Source: Roseofilum acuticapitatum BLCC-M154 (GTDB lineage Bacteria; Cyanobacteriota; Cyanobacteriia; Cyanobacteriales; Desertifilaceae). Taken from it: 50,107 nt of DNA. The DNA lies in NCBI RefSeq assembly GCF_030068475.1, contig NZ_JAQOSP010000004.1:1-50107 (forward strand), in the 5' to 3' direction. This document shows, piece after piece, positions 19,803 to 28,432 of this stretch. The translations under genes were made by a program, and so were the position numbers. The notes below the pieces were generated by a model. That model was given only the letters and a program-made list of their open reading frames with translations, made no database searches and was not told where the DNA came from. How positions within the stretch are numbered: the stretch's first letter is position 1; each line of letters begins with the position of its first letter.

Positions 19803-22800
19803 GGAGATCTCCTAGCTCAATAACCGGAATAGTCTCGACCTGAGATAAGGCGATCGCCTCTTGATTTTCATCCTCTAGTCGAATTCGTCCCTGTAACTGA
19901 GGGATTAACACTGACCATTGAGCCTCACTCAAGTCCCCTACTAACACAATTTCGGGCCCTTCATCAACCTCTAGATTCTCTTCCATCAGCAAATTCATCG
20001 CTACGCTCGATAGGAGAAGATCCGCATCTTCGGCTTCTATATGAGTATGATCGATCAGCAAAGTCATTTTAGCGCGATCGCCATGACTGACTAGACCTTT
20101 GATTACCTCTTGCAAGGCTAACCCAATCCTTTCTTCAGATTTTGACCAATCTGGAAATATAATTAAATTGATCTCTTGCAGATTTAGAAGAGCCAAAGTC
20201 GCCTTCAGCAGGGCTGAACTCATAGTATCAGCCATTTTCTGCCAAGAGAACTGCTTCGCTTGGGCTAAACCTTTAGTTATCAATGAGCGACGAACACTAG
20301 GCTTTTGCACTTCACAGAGTTGCTCGGCCAAACCCTCAACATCATTCGGATCGACATAAATAACCGCATCTCCCCCAACTTCTGGAAGGGAAGCATTGGC
20401 ACAGGTAATGACCGGACAACCACAAGCTAAAGCTTCTGCTACCGGCATTCCAAAGCCCTCATATACCGAGGGATAAACCAAAGCAACCGCCCCAGAATAG
20501 GCGACTCTCAACTCTTCATCCGGGAGAACCAATGGATGTACCACAGTCCCTGAAGCATATTGTCTGTATTCGTTGCCGAGAGTCACACCACTTCCTGTAC
20601 AGACAATTTCAAACCCTTGTTTGCTGTGCAGTTCGGCAAATGCCCGGAAAAATAGGATAGTATTTTTATAATTTCCACCCGCACCCACCAGCAGAAAATA
20701 AGGCTTGGTAATCCCATATTTGTATTTAAATTCGCTGATTTGGGCGGCTGTAGCTGGCGTAAATGTGGGCGAAACACCGCAATGAGCGACAGCAATTTGA
20801 TCGAGAGTAACCTCTGGGAAAAATTTGACCAGATCGCGAGCAGTGCTTTCAGAAATAGAAATGTAGGCATCCGCATGACTGATGGCATGGTGTTTTTCAC
20901 GCCACATGGGTTGATTAAGATCTGCGCCTAGGACTTCCGGAATCATGTCATAGGCCATGAACACAGAAGGGGTGGATAGGGGAGTCGTATAGTAAGTAGA
21001 GATGAATAGATCTGCCCCTTCGCGATCGCAAACTTCCTGAAGCATTTGTTTGTCTGCTTCTGTATTGTTGTAGTCATAAGCAGGAACGATCCGAGATGTG
21101 ATTCCAGGTACTTGGGCAGTGTTTGAGCGATCCAGTAAGAGGATATGATTGGCAAAGTCAGTTTTAGCCCATTCTGCCAGTAGCGATCTCCAAACCCGCG
21201 CAATCCCTGTATTATAAAGCTGGAAGAACACACCATCGATCGCTATGGTCGGCGATCGCTTTTCAACTGGTTTCGAGAGTTTTGAGAATTGAGGTTGTAA
21301 GAATTTCCAATTTCCTTCAGTTACCTCTTTCTGGACTAAGGGAACGATACCCAATGACTCAGCGCGATCGACCCTTGTCTCATCTCCCACCCATGAGAAA
21401 TAATCGCGAAGATAAACCGGGAACTGAGATACTGACTGTAGCGATCTCCACTGGTTAACCGCATTTTGATAGCCGTAATACTGCTCTTTAAATCGCAATT
21501 GTTCCGGAGTCACATAGGCAAAATGTTGGAAAACCAAACCCTCTTTTTCCGTTTCCTCATGAGTCAAAGGATTAATTGCAGCAATATTTTTAAACTGTCC
21601 ATCCAATAAAGGTTCAACCAATATCGGAGGTTCATGAGCTGCCCAAACATATCCCGGCTTAAACCTCCAAGTCCGCAACCAATCCTGTTGCGGATTTTGA
21701 GTGTAGCAGTTGCGGGTACTAATCACTAATTGTTCTCCAACAAAGTACCAGCACCAGTAATAGGCGGCCGTTTTCTCCGGATTTCTGATGAACAGTTTCC
21801 GACTATTACAAATCTGCTCTAATGTCCAAATTTCATCTACATCTATCTGCCACAGCAAGCATTCTTCTTGAATATTGGCTAAAGGAGCATTCACCATTTC
21901 TCGCTTCCCGTCCCAGAATTGCCCCTCTGGTTTTCGATACAGGGTTATATTTTCTGGATACTCTGCTTTGAGTTGATCTAAATACTCAGATGTTCCATCT
22001 TTACTCAACCCTTGGTTATGAATCTCATCCGTTACTTTTCCACCAAGTTTGACACTCCAACTGGTATCATGTTTGAGGTCAGCCACTCCTTCAATAATAT
22101 GCCAATGCCATTTAAAAGGAAGTTGTTTTAGAATGTCGATGTGGTATCGAATAAAGGGTTCACCGTTAAGGACAATAGTGAAGAAATGGATGGGGATGTC
22201 GCAAACTGGGTTAATCTTTTTCTGTTTGCTTTTTGCAAAAACAGAATATCCATTACGCACCAACAAATTATAGCTAATTAAATCATAGTTGGGATCTGCC
22301 AATAACCTGCGATGACTGCGATAGTTTTTGAAGGTATTAATATCATCAAGCATGATCCACTTTGCACCATATACTTGATCCAGTTCTATGCTACCTGTAA
22401 ACTCAGAACCATCTATTAAAACTGCATCAAACTGATTTATGTTATTTTCTTTCTTTATAATCTCAATTCCATTTTCAATTAAGCCAGCTTCCCTTAAATA
22501 TGTCCGATCTTCTTTCAGCCACTCTAAAACCAGATCAAGAGAATAATTATTTAATCCACTTTTGTATTTATGATAGAAATCCGACACTTCTAATTCTGGT
22601 GGGAAATCATCTATTGAAACGGATGAAACATTATAGGGCTTAAAAAAGGATTTATTCTGATATCTTTCCTTCAATTTTTTGAATCTAGATTTGGATACTT
22701 CTATAGAAAACAACCTTGGTTTATGAGGGTTGAACATAATACCTTTCACCAAGGCTTCTGTGCTACCTTCTCCCGAAGATGCCCCAATCTCTAGTATGGT

Positions 22801-23787
22801 TTGCAAATTTTGGGTTCTAGCAATCCGCTCAATGTGCAAATAGAATTCATCATTTTTTATTTCAGGTGCAATGATTTTCTGTAGAGAAGATTTATCCAAC
22901 CCTTCTTTATTTTGCTTAGTTAATTGAGTTTTGGGTTTTTCCAGAATAGTCAACAAACCATTATTTTTGAACGATTTTCGACCTGGATATAAATTTTCTA
23001 ATTTCTCTTGTATTCTTTGATCAATTGAACCTTCAAACATGACTTGCGTTTGAATAGATTTGAATTGACTAGCTCCAATAAAATCTAAATAATCTTCTGT
23101 GAAATAACGATTAATATGAGGGGAATTATAAACATAATATACAATTAAGTCGGCTGTTTCTTTATCGGTATATTGACACAAATAACTGCATAGCTCTGGA
23201 GGTCTCATTAATAAGTGACCCCAAGGGGGAATGGGTGAATTGGAAAACTCAAAAACTTGCCCAGATTTATCTATTATTTTGGGTAAATGATGCCCATCAC
23301 TGGATGACCATATGGGTGCAAATAGTGAGAAGAGTTTTCCCCCTGGTTTTAAAGCCAGAAACATTTTATCTAAGGCAGCCGGTAATTTATGAATATGCTC
23401 GAAAGTGGCAATGGAAAAAATAAGATCGTATTTTTCGTAATATTCTGGGGGCAAGTCTTCTATATTGGCTAAGAAAAAGTTATATTTTTCTAGAGATCTG
23501 TCTTTAAATCCCAATTGAGAAATATCCTTGAGATCGTAAAGAATAGTGCCTGCATGAGATAGTCCTCCTGCTTCCTGGAGAGAGTCTTCATAGTCTGGTG
23601 TTTCGATTGCTGACCAAGATTTTACATCAAGATAGTTAAAAACGAATTCTGGGGGCAGACTCCCCCCTACTTCTAAAACATCTTTCCCGGCAAAACCAAC
23701 TAACTCTTGACAGATATGGGCAAAGGAGACATGATAGCTGAGATTAAACTTACTTTGACATTCAGCAATATTGGATTCACTTAGCAT
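19777..23787 (-). CDS. Giant multidomain protein: two methyltransferase-like and two glycosyltransferase-like domains
   Basis: The product is 1336 residues from the ATG at 23787, preceded by AGAAGG about 6 nt upstream; it opens MLSESNIAECQ. The frame is open 67 codons further, but that stretch runs into a Uma2 remnant in another frame and is probably untranslated. Domains in order: methyltransferase (VLEVGGSL near 36; FSIATFEHIHKLPAALDKM), a second Rossmann methyltransferase-like domain (ILEIGASSGEGS near 330; AVLIDGSEF), a GT2-like glycosyltransferase (about 525-830, with WQIDVDEIW as the DXD-like site) and a GT4 glycosyltransferase (about 850-1210, with EGFGMPVAEALACGCPVI). A 100-residue tail follows. 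It probably builds and methylates a surface glycan. Confidence 0.85.
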   Translation of the reverse strand: MLSESNIAECQSKFNLSYHVSFAHICQELVGFAGKDVLEVGGSLPPEFVFNYLDVKSWSAIETPDYEDSLQEAGGLSHAGTILYDLKDISQLGFKDRSLEKYNFFLANIEDLPPEYYEKYDLIFSIATFEHIHKLPAALDKMFLALKPGGKLFSLFAPIWSSSDGHHLPKIIDKSGQVFEFSNSPIPPWGHLLMRPPELCSYLCQYTDKETADLIVYYVYNSPHINRYFTEDYLDFIGASQFKSIQTQVMFEGSIDQRIQEKLENLYPGRKSFKNNGLLTILEKPKTQLTKQNKEGLDKSSLQKIIAPEIKNDEFYLHIERIARTQNLQTILEIGASSGEGSTEALVKGIMFNPHKPRLFSIEVSKSRFKKLKERYQNKSFFKPYNVSSVSIDDFPPELEVSDFYHKYKSGLNNYSLDLVLEWLKEDRTYLREAGLIENGIEIIKKENNINQFDAVLIDGSEFTGSIELDQVYGAKWIMLDDINTFKNYRSHRRLLADPNYDLISYNLLVRNGYSVFAKSKQKKINPVCDIPIHFFTIVLNGEPFIRYHIDILKQLPFKWHWHIIEGVADLKHDTSWSVKLGGKVTDEIHNQGLSKDGTSEYLDQLKAEYPENITLYRKPEGQFWDGKREMVNAPLANIQEECLLWQIDVDEIWTLEQICNSRKLFIRNPEKTAAYYWCWYFVGEQLVISTRNCYTQNPQQDWLRTWRFKPGYVWAAHEPPILVEPLLDGQFKNIAAINPLTHEETEKEGLVFQHFAYVTPEQLRFKEQYYGYQNAVNQWRSLQSVSQFPVYLRDYFSWVGDETRVDRAESLGIVPLVQKEVTEGNWKFLQPQFSKLSKPVEKRSPTIAIDGVFFQLYNTGIARVWRSLLAEWAKTDFANHILLLDRSNTAQVPGITSRIVPAYDYNNTEADKQMLQEVCDREGADLFISTYYTTPLSTPSVFMAYDMIPEVLGADLNQPMWREKHHAISHADAYISISESTARDLVKFFPEVTLDQIAVAHCGVSPTFTPATAAQISEFKYKYGITKPYFLLVGAGGNYKNTILFFRAFAELHSKQGFEIVCTGSGVTLGNEYRQYASGTVVHPLVLPDEELRVAYSGAVALVYPSVYEGFGMPVAEALACGCPVITCANASLPEVGGDAVIYVDPNDVEGLAEQLCEVQKPSVRRSLITKGLAQAKQFSWQKMADTMSSALLKATLALLNLQEINLIIFPDWSKSEERIGLALQEVIKGLVSHGDRAKMTLLIDHTHIEAEDADLLLSSVAMNLLMEENLEVDEGPEIVLVGDLSEAQWSVLIPQLQGRIRLEDENQEAIALSQVETIPVIELGDLHVNEPTVD

Positions 23788-23867
23788 TGTTCCTTCTACC
23801 CGATTCTCAATTGAAGTCTGTTGATACCGATCAGTATTCCCCATTGACTGAGAAAAACGATCGCCCC

Positions 23868-24066
23868 CTACAAAATCCCGGTCAAATCTAGGCAGAAGCC
23901 TGGCAAGACCTCTGTGGCTGATACACTGGTGGGAGCATCTAGCGCTTCTGGGGGCTGTTTTCAGTTCATCCACCAACCGAGAGGACAACCTTATCGAGGT
24001 ATTCTTGCATTTTAGCTTGGGTTGTGGCTAGGCGATCGCCTCTGAGACAATTTCCACAGCCAAGTC
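23868..24066 (-). pseudogene. Degraded fragment of a Uma2-family gene
   Basis: The minus strand carries the second half of a Uma2 gene similar to the intact one at 24920-25489. RLATTQAKMQEYLDK is followed by a frameshift, then CPLGWWMN, a stop, KQPPEALDAPTSVSATEVLPGF and a final CLDLTGIL. A block matching the intact copy after INRKQ is deleted, and another frameshift lies near 24030. Only about 199 nt remain. The 5' untranslated region of the giant glycosyltransferase gene begins inside this remnant. Confidence 0.85.
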
Positions 24067-24111
24067 GGTTAATATGAGAGGAAACGAGTAAACCCATGCG
24101 ATCGCGCTATC

Positions 24112-24669
24112 ATGACCCTAGCCATTAAACCCATTACCGATGCAGAATTAATGCAACTCAGTTCCCAAAATCCCGGACTGAGATTTGAACGCAAGGCCGA
24201 TGGAACTTTAATCACAATGCCACCAACCGGAAAAATCTCTAGTAATCGAGAACTAAAAGCAGGTGCTTATTTATTCGCCTTTGTAGACTCTCATGAGTTA
24301 GGAGAAGTTTTTAGTTCGAGTGGGGGGTTTATACTCCCTAACGGTGCGTTATGCTCTCCTGATGCTGCTTTTATTGCCAGAGAACGTCTCCCAGAGGGAT
24401 GGGATACTGGAGAAGACGAATTTTGCGATATAGTCCCTGATTTTGTCATTGAAATTCGTTCTAAGACGGATAGCTTAACTAAGTTAAAAGCAAAGATGGC
24501 AGAATATATCGACAATGGGGTGAAATTAGGATGGTTAATCGATCGCATCAACCGTCGTGCTTTTGTTTATCGTGCTGATGGTTCGATTACGCAATATCCA
24601 GAGAATGCAATCCTAGAAGGAGAAGATGTGATTCCGGGTTTTACCGTCGCTTTGCAAAAAATATTGTAG
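24112..24669 (+). CDS. Uma2-family (DUF820) restriction-endonuclease-fold protein
   Basis: The product is 185 residues. It has the PD-(D/E)XK-like core of Uma2 proteins: ...CSPDAAFIARERLP, then CDIVPDFVIEIRSKTDSLTKLKAKMAEYIDNGVKLGWLID. The D-x-x-x-E-I-x-S element and the following lysines are intact. The family is greatly expanded in cyanobacteria; its role is unproven, and mobile-DNA-related nuclease activity is often assumed. It diverges from a Uma2 remnant and faces another Uma2 gene across a MITE-like element. No Shine-Dalgarno is visible. Confidence 0.88.
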   Translation: MTLAIKPITDAELMQLSSQNPGLRFERKADGTLITMPPTGKISSNRELKAGAYLFAFVDSHELGEVFSSSGGFILPNGALCSPDAAFIARERLPEGWDTGEDEFCDIVPDFVIEIRSKTDSLTKLKAKMAEYIDNGVKLGWLIDRINRRAFVYRADGSITQYPENAILEGEDVIPGFTVALQKIL

Positions 24670-24699
24670 TAGTTGTAGTGGCTTGGCAAGCTTAAAACT

Positions 24700-24810
24700 G
24701 TAGGTTGGGTTGAACGAAGTGAAACCCAACTTTCGTCAGACGGGTGTTGGGTTTTCGGCAAAGCCGACATGTTCATGTCGCGAAGCGAAACGTTCCTCAA
24801 CCCAACCTAC
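24700..24810. mobile_element. MITE-like element with 14-bp terminal inverted repeats
   Basis: GTAGGTTGGGTTGA (24700-24713) and its exact complement TCAACCCAACCTAC (24797-24810) bound 111 bp with no coding capacity. Elements ending in GTAGGTTGGGTT are widespread in cyanobacteria. Inside, at 24752-24790, lie two head-to-head hairpin modules (TTTTCGGCAAAGCCGACATG, then TTCATGTCGCGAAGCGAAA). They are variants of the CCGC-GCGGACATGA module seen elsewhere in this window and appear inserted in the MITE. Confidence 0.85.
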
Positions 24811-24919
24811 ATTCTTACCTACCGAGATGTTTGAGATTGCTTCATTGCTTCGCTCCATTCGCAATGACATATCATAACTGACATTATTCAGATTTGATAT
24901 CACAATCGGCGATCGCCCC

Positions 24920-25489
24920 CTACCAAATGGCAGTCAAATCTAGGGAGAAACCCAACAGAACCTCTTCTCCCGATACACGGGTGGGAGCCTCTAGCACCTC
25001 TAGGGGTTGTGCGGGACGGTAGATTTCCACTTGGCGCTGTTTGCGGTTAATCAACCAACCGAGACGGCAACCATTATCGAGGTATTCCTGCATTTTGGCT
25101 TGAGTTTTAGCCAAACGATCGCTCGGAGACAGAATTTCCACCGCAAAGTCAGGACACAGGGGGAGAAACTTTTCCCGTTGTTCTGGGGTAAGATTATGCC
25201 AACGCTCTTTCGTAATCCAAGCTGCATCTGGAGAGCGATCGCTGCCATTGGGTAAATGAAACCCAGTGGAAGAGTCGAACACTTCACCGAGTTGGGTTTG
25301 TTCATTCCACAAGGCCAGTTGCACAATCAGTTTAGTATTCACACGGCCCGTTTCGCCACCTGTGGGGGGCATGATATGGAGTTCTCCCGTTGCACTGCGT
25401 TCGAGTTTAACTTCTGGGTTTTCTTGGCAGAGTTGATAAAATTGCTCAGGGGTGAGTTGAATGATGGGATCGAGATTAAGAGTCACCAT
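24920..25489 (-). CDS. Uma2-family (DUF820) restriction-endonuclease-fold protein
   Basis: The product is 189 residues, opening with the family's LTPEQFYQLCQENPEVKLERSATGELHIMPPTGGETG. The nuclease-like core is SPDAAWITKERW then CPDFAVEILSPSDRLAKTQAKMQEYLDNGCRLGWLI. All conserved acidic and lysine positions appear intact. It is the intact relative of the remnant at 23868-24066, so one probably arose by duplication. It follows the TPR gene at 25511 by 21 nt and may be read with it. Confidence 0.9.
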   Translation of the reverse strand: MVTLNLDPIIQLTPEQFYQLCQENPEVKLERSATGELHIMPPTGGETGRVNTKLIVQLALWNEQTQLGEVFDSSTGFHLPNGSDRSPDAAWITKERWHNLTPEQREKFLPLCPDFAVEILSPSDRLAKTQAKMQEYLDNGCRLGWLINRKQRQVEIYRPAQPLEVLEAPTRVSGEEVLLGFSLDLTAIW

Positions 25490-25510
25490 GTTTCTAAGAG
25501 ATGTAGAGCG

Positions 25511-25981
25511 TTAACTTAACCGAGCCGTACATTCGAGGATGAGGCGCTGATTCTCGATCGCATGGGGAACAATTTCCGAAGCTTGACGAAACGCCGCGAT
25601 CGCCTCCCGATAATGAGCCAGAGCCGCATGACATAATCCTAAGCCATGGAGCGCCCCAAAGTGACTCGGATTTAAGCGCACCACCTCCTCACAATCGGCG
25701 ATCGCCTTATAATACTCCCGACGCATATAATACAATACCGCTCTCCGGTTCCAAGCCTCCGCAAAATCCGGCCAATCGCGAATCACTTCCGTTAGCACCT
25801 CTTCTGCTCTATCAAATTGACCCGCATCCAACACTCTCTGAGCCTGTTGCAGTCGCTTTAAACCCATCAGTCCCTTCTGGTTAAACCAGCGCCGCCATAG
25901 CTCCTGAATTGCTTGTTCGCGCACTGGTTCAGAGTCGCTCTGGAGATCGGATAGCAAACCATCTAATTCTGGATCGCGCAT
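25511..25981 (-). CDS. TPR-repeat protein
   Basis: The product is about 156 residues from MRDPELDGLL; the frame allows a start four codons earlier at 25993. Three TPR units are visible: LDAGQFDRAEEVLTEVIRDWPDFAEAW, NRRAVLYYMRREYYKAIADCEEVVRLNPSH and ALHGLGLCHAALAHYREAIAAFRQASEIVP. No signal peptide is seen. It is a likely protein-interaction module, of unknown partner. It follows the OMPDC-OPRT gene by about 60 nt on the same strand. Confidence 0.85.
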   Translation of the reverse strand: MRDPELDGLLSDLQSDSEPVREQAIQELWRRWFNQKGLMGLKRLQQAQRVLDAGQFDRAEEVLTEVIRDWPDFAEAWNRRAVLYYMRREYYKAIADCEEVVRLNPSHFGALHGLGLCHAALAHYREAIAAFRQASEIVPHAIENQRLILECTARLS

Positions 25982-26040
25982 GGTTTTCCACAAGAGTCCT
26001 TTTCTCTAGTGTATTACCCTTTTCGAGTTTTGAGCCAAAT

Positions 26041-27432
26041 TCAGGCCTGTTCGCTCATCAAGGATTCATACTGATCCCCTGTAATCCGTCCCCCTTCTTT
26101 CAGAGTTTGGGCAATTTCCGATAAAGTTAAGACAGAATGGCCACAATAACCCTCTTCTTTCAGTTTCTCTTTCACTCCCCGCTCATGATCGATAAACACC
26201 ACAATATCTTCCACTTCTAATCCCACCGATTTCAGTTTTGCCGCTCCTTCCATGGCACTGCGTCCAGTAATGAGGATATCCTCAATCACCACCACTTTTT
26301 CACCCGGTTCAAAATGGCCTTCAACTAACCGTTTTGCCCCATAATTTTTTACTTCTTTGCGAGGATAAATCATCGGATGTTCTAGGCGCAAGGCTAATCC
26401 CGTGGCGGTGGGTAAAGCTCCGTAGGGAATTCCAGCAATGCGGTCAAATTCTAAGGTCTTCAAAATATCAGCATAGGCGCTAACAATTTGATGGAAAATT
26501 TGCGGCAAGGAAATAATTTTTCTCAGGTCAATGTAGTAGGGAAACACTTGACCAGAAGCTTGCACATGATCCCCAAACGTGATGCAGCCAATATCATAGA
26601 GTTGCAGGATCAAATCTCGATAGGGCGTAGCGTCCAAGAAACAGACATCAGGAACCCATAGCTCGCAAGTCGGACGACCTTCGAGTTTTTGTTGTCGTTC
26701 TTGATTGATTTTGTCGCGTAAATCGGCGATCGCCTCCCTAGGTTTTTTTTCTGCGAATATTTTTGGAGGAATCGGCAGTAATAAGCCATCCCCACTGCTA
26801 TTCAAACCCGCATCTAAAATTTCCGTAATCTCCGGGAAAATGCTATCATAATCCGTCAATAAAATCAACCGTTCTGGAGCGATAAGACGGACTTGTGCCA
26901 GCACATCCGGCATCACCTCCCCTAGGGATAAAGCCAGTTGATCGGGTGTGCCCCAACTTTGGGCAGCTTCAACGAGATGGAGATAGAGAGGGGTATCGCT
27001 ATGGGGATAATCTTGGAGAACAGAGCCGGAAGGATTACCCGTATAACAGAGGACAAACACCAGGCGATCGCTATACATCAAAAACGGAGCCACTTGGTCT
27101 AAACCCGCATAGGGCAGTACCGTACAGCCATCCATTTCCCAAGTTTCAAACACCAACCGCGCAAACCCGGTACTCGTCTCTAAATTACTATATTGGGCAT
27201 CCAAAATAATCGGAATAGAAACAGGAATCGATCGCCGAATCGATTGCAGTAAACGTATTCCCTCAGCACCTAAAATCTGATACGCGCCCAAATTCAAGGT
27301 ATAGGCACACACGAGATCCTGAGTTTGGGAAATTCTCTCCTGTAAATCCTGCTCTAAATCCGGATCGAGATTCGCGTAGAGCAGACTCTCCGTTTTTGAG
27401 ATCGCCCCTTCATACTTGTGCCAAAAAGTCAT
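26041..27432 (-). CDS. pyrE: OMP decarboxylase-like / orotate phosphoribosyltransferase fusion
   Basis: The product is 463 residues. Residues 270-460 are an orotate phosphoribosyltransferase with the RKEVKNYGAKRLVEG loop and PRPP-binding motif VVVIEDILITGRSA, which converts orotate and PRPP to OMP in UMP synthesis. Residues 1-245 align with type II OMP decarboxylase, and this domain order is known in cyanobacteria. The catalytic DxKxxD, usually DAKRGD, reads DAQYSN (Asp78, Gln80, Asn83), and the upstream lysine of YKPN is Thr45. The decarboxylase therefore looks inactive, leaving an OPRT with a regulatory or structural N-domain. It is probably co-transcribed with the receiver gene 24 nt upstream. 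Confidence 0.9.
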   Translation of the reverse strand: MTFWHKYEGAISKTESLLYANLDPDLEQDLQERISQTQDLVCAYTLNLGAYQILGAEGIRLLQSIRRSIPVSIPIILDAQYSNLETSTGFARLVFETWEMDGCTVLPYAGLDQVAPFLMYSDRLVFVLCYTGNPSGSVLQDYPHSDTPLYLHLVEAAQSWGTPDQLALSLGEVMPDVLAQVRLIAPERLILLTDYDSIFPEITEILDAGLNSSGDGLLLPIPPKIFAEKKPREAIADLRDKINQERQQKLEGRPTCELWVPDVCFLDATPYRDLILQLYDIGCITFGDHVQASGQVFPYYIDLRKIISLPQIFHQIVSAYADILKTLEFDRIAGIPYGALPTATGLALRLEHPMIYPRKEVKNYGAKRLVEGHFEPGEKVVVIEDILITGRSAMEGAAKLKSVGLEVEDIVVFIDHERGVKEKLKEEGYCGHSVLTLSEIAQTLKEGGRITGDQYESLMSEQA

Positions 27433-27456
27433 TATGCCTCCTGCTCAAACAGCACC

Positions 27457-28146
27457 CTAATATACTCGGCCTCGATAAACTCGTTTATGACGGGCTTTTT
27501 CCCCATCATTTTGCTCTGGCTTCTGCACAGAAGGCACAGCTTGCAGACGAGGTGGACTCTCTCCATTCTGTTCAGATGCAGCAAACGAATGAGAAGCACT
27601 CTCTAAAGATTCGTCAGAGTTCAGGGCACTCTCCAGGGAGGGAGGCGATTGGCTGTTCTCCATGTCCTGTTTTAAGGCTAGTAGACAAGAAACCAGGGGA
27701 TCGTTGTGAATCGTTAATCCTCCCAGAGCCAATAGAACTTTCTTGATGCCCGCAATCACTTTAAGCGCTAGAGTATCCGCTTCAAAAGGCGGTAGAATAT
27801 CCAGCGCTCCATAGGCGATCGCCGCTTGCCGTTGGGAATGAGTCACTTCCGGATCTGTACTCTCTAGCAGAATCACCCCAATTTCTGGATCTTGCTCTTG
27901 ACAACAGCGACAGAATCCTTCTGGCTCTAAATCTGGAGTTTGTCGATCCATGAGAATCACCACCGGTTGCGGACGATCGCTAGATTGGATCTCTTCTAGC
28001 ATTTCCAATACATTGGCGGCAGATGCTGCCAGGATTACTGCCAAGTTTTGGCAGATTAACACTCTTTGCCATATCCACCGTTGGAAATCGGAGGGTTGAC
28101 ATAAAAGAACAGTCGCTCTTGGATTAGTCATGGAAGGATTAGACAA
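27457..28146 (-). CDS. Atypical receiver-domain (response-regulator-like) protein
   Basis: The product is 229 residues. Residues 10-135 resemble a CheY-like receiver (ATVLLCQPSDFQRWIWQRVL; VVILMDRQTPDLEPEGF with Asp67 at the phosphorylation position). The usual acidic pair is reduced to Asp20, and the conserved lysine before the final helix is missing (DILPPFEAD). A serine/glutamate-rich, probably disordered tail of about 80 residues follows, ending in basic RHKRVYRGRVY. No DNA-binding output domain is seen. It may be a pseudo-receiver adaptor. Confidence 0.65.
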   Translation of the reverse strand: MSNPSMTNPRATVLLCQPSDFQRWIWQRVLICQNLAVILAASAANVLEMLEEIQSSDRPQPVVILMDRQTPDLEPEGFCRCCQEQDPEIGVILLESTDPEVTHSQRQAAIAYGALDILPPFEADTLALKVIAGIKKVLLALGGLTIHNDPLVSCLLALKQDMENSQSPPSLESALNSDESLESASHSFAASEQNGESPPRLQAVPSVQKPEQNDGEKARHKRVYRGRVY

Positions 28147-28432
28147 ATGGATTTAGAGTAGAGAAAATTGTAAAGTATAAGCTAAGTTTATATTTTAATC
28201 TTTTGATTAACGGTTTTTAAGGAATTCCTTACGATCGGTGTAACAGAAAACAGCACAAAAATTCTGTATCATTTAATTCATTTAATGGTCAGATCTTTCA
28301 TGCACAATCAAATTTGAGATGGCTCAGGTGGATTCCTTTTCCCTAGGGTTTTCCCACGGTGAGAGAATTCACTCTTCTATTCAGTTGTTAATGAGACTTA
28401 AATAGTTTACCCAAAATCCGTATATTTAAGAA

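Noticed and set aside
28147-28432. NtcA-binding site before the ammonium transporter gene
   Set aside because: No GTA-N8-TAC was found; near matches miss one side. NtcA control may still exist but I cannot show it.
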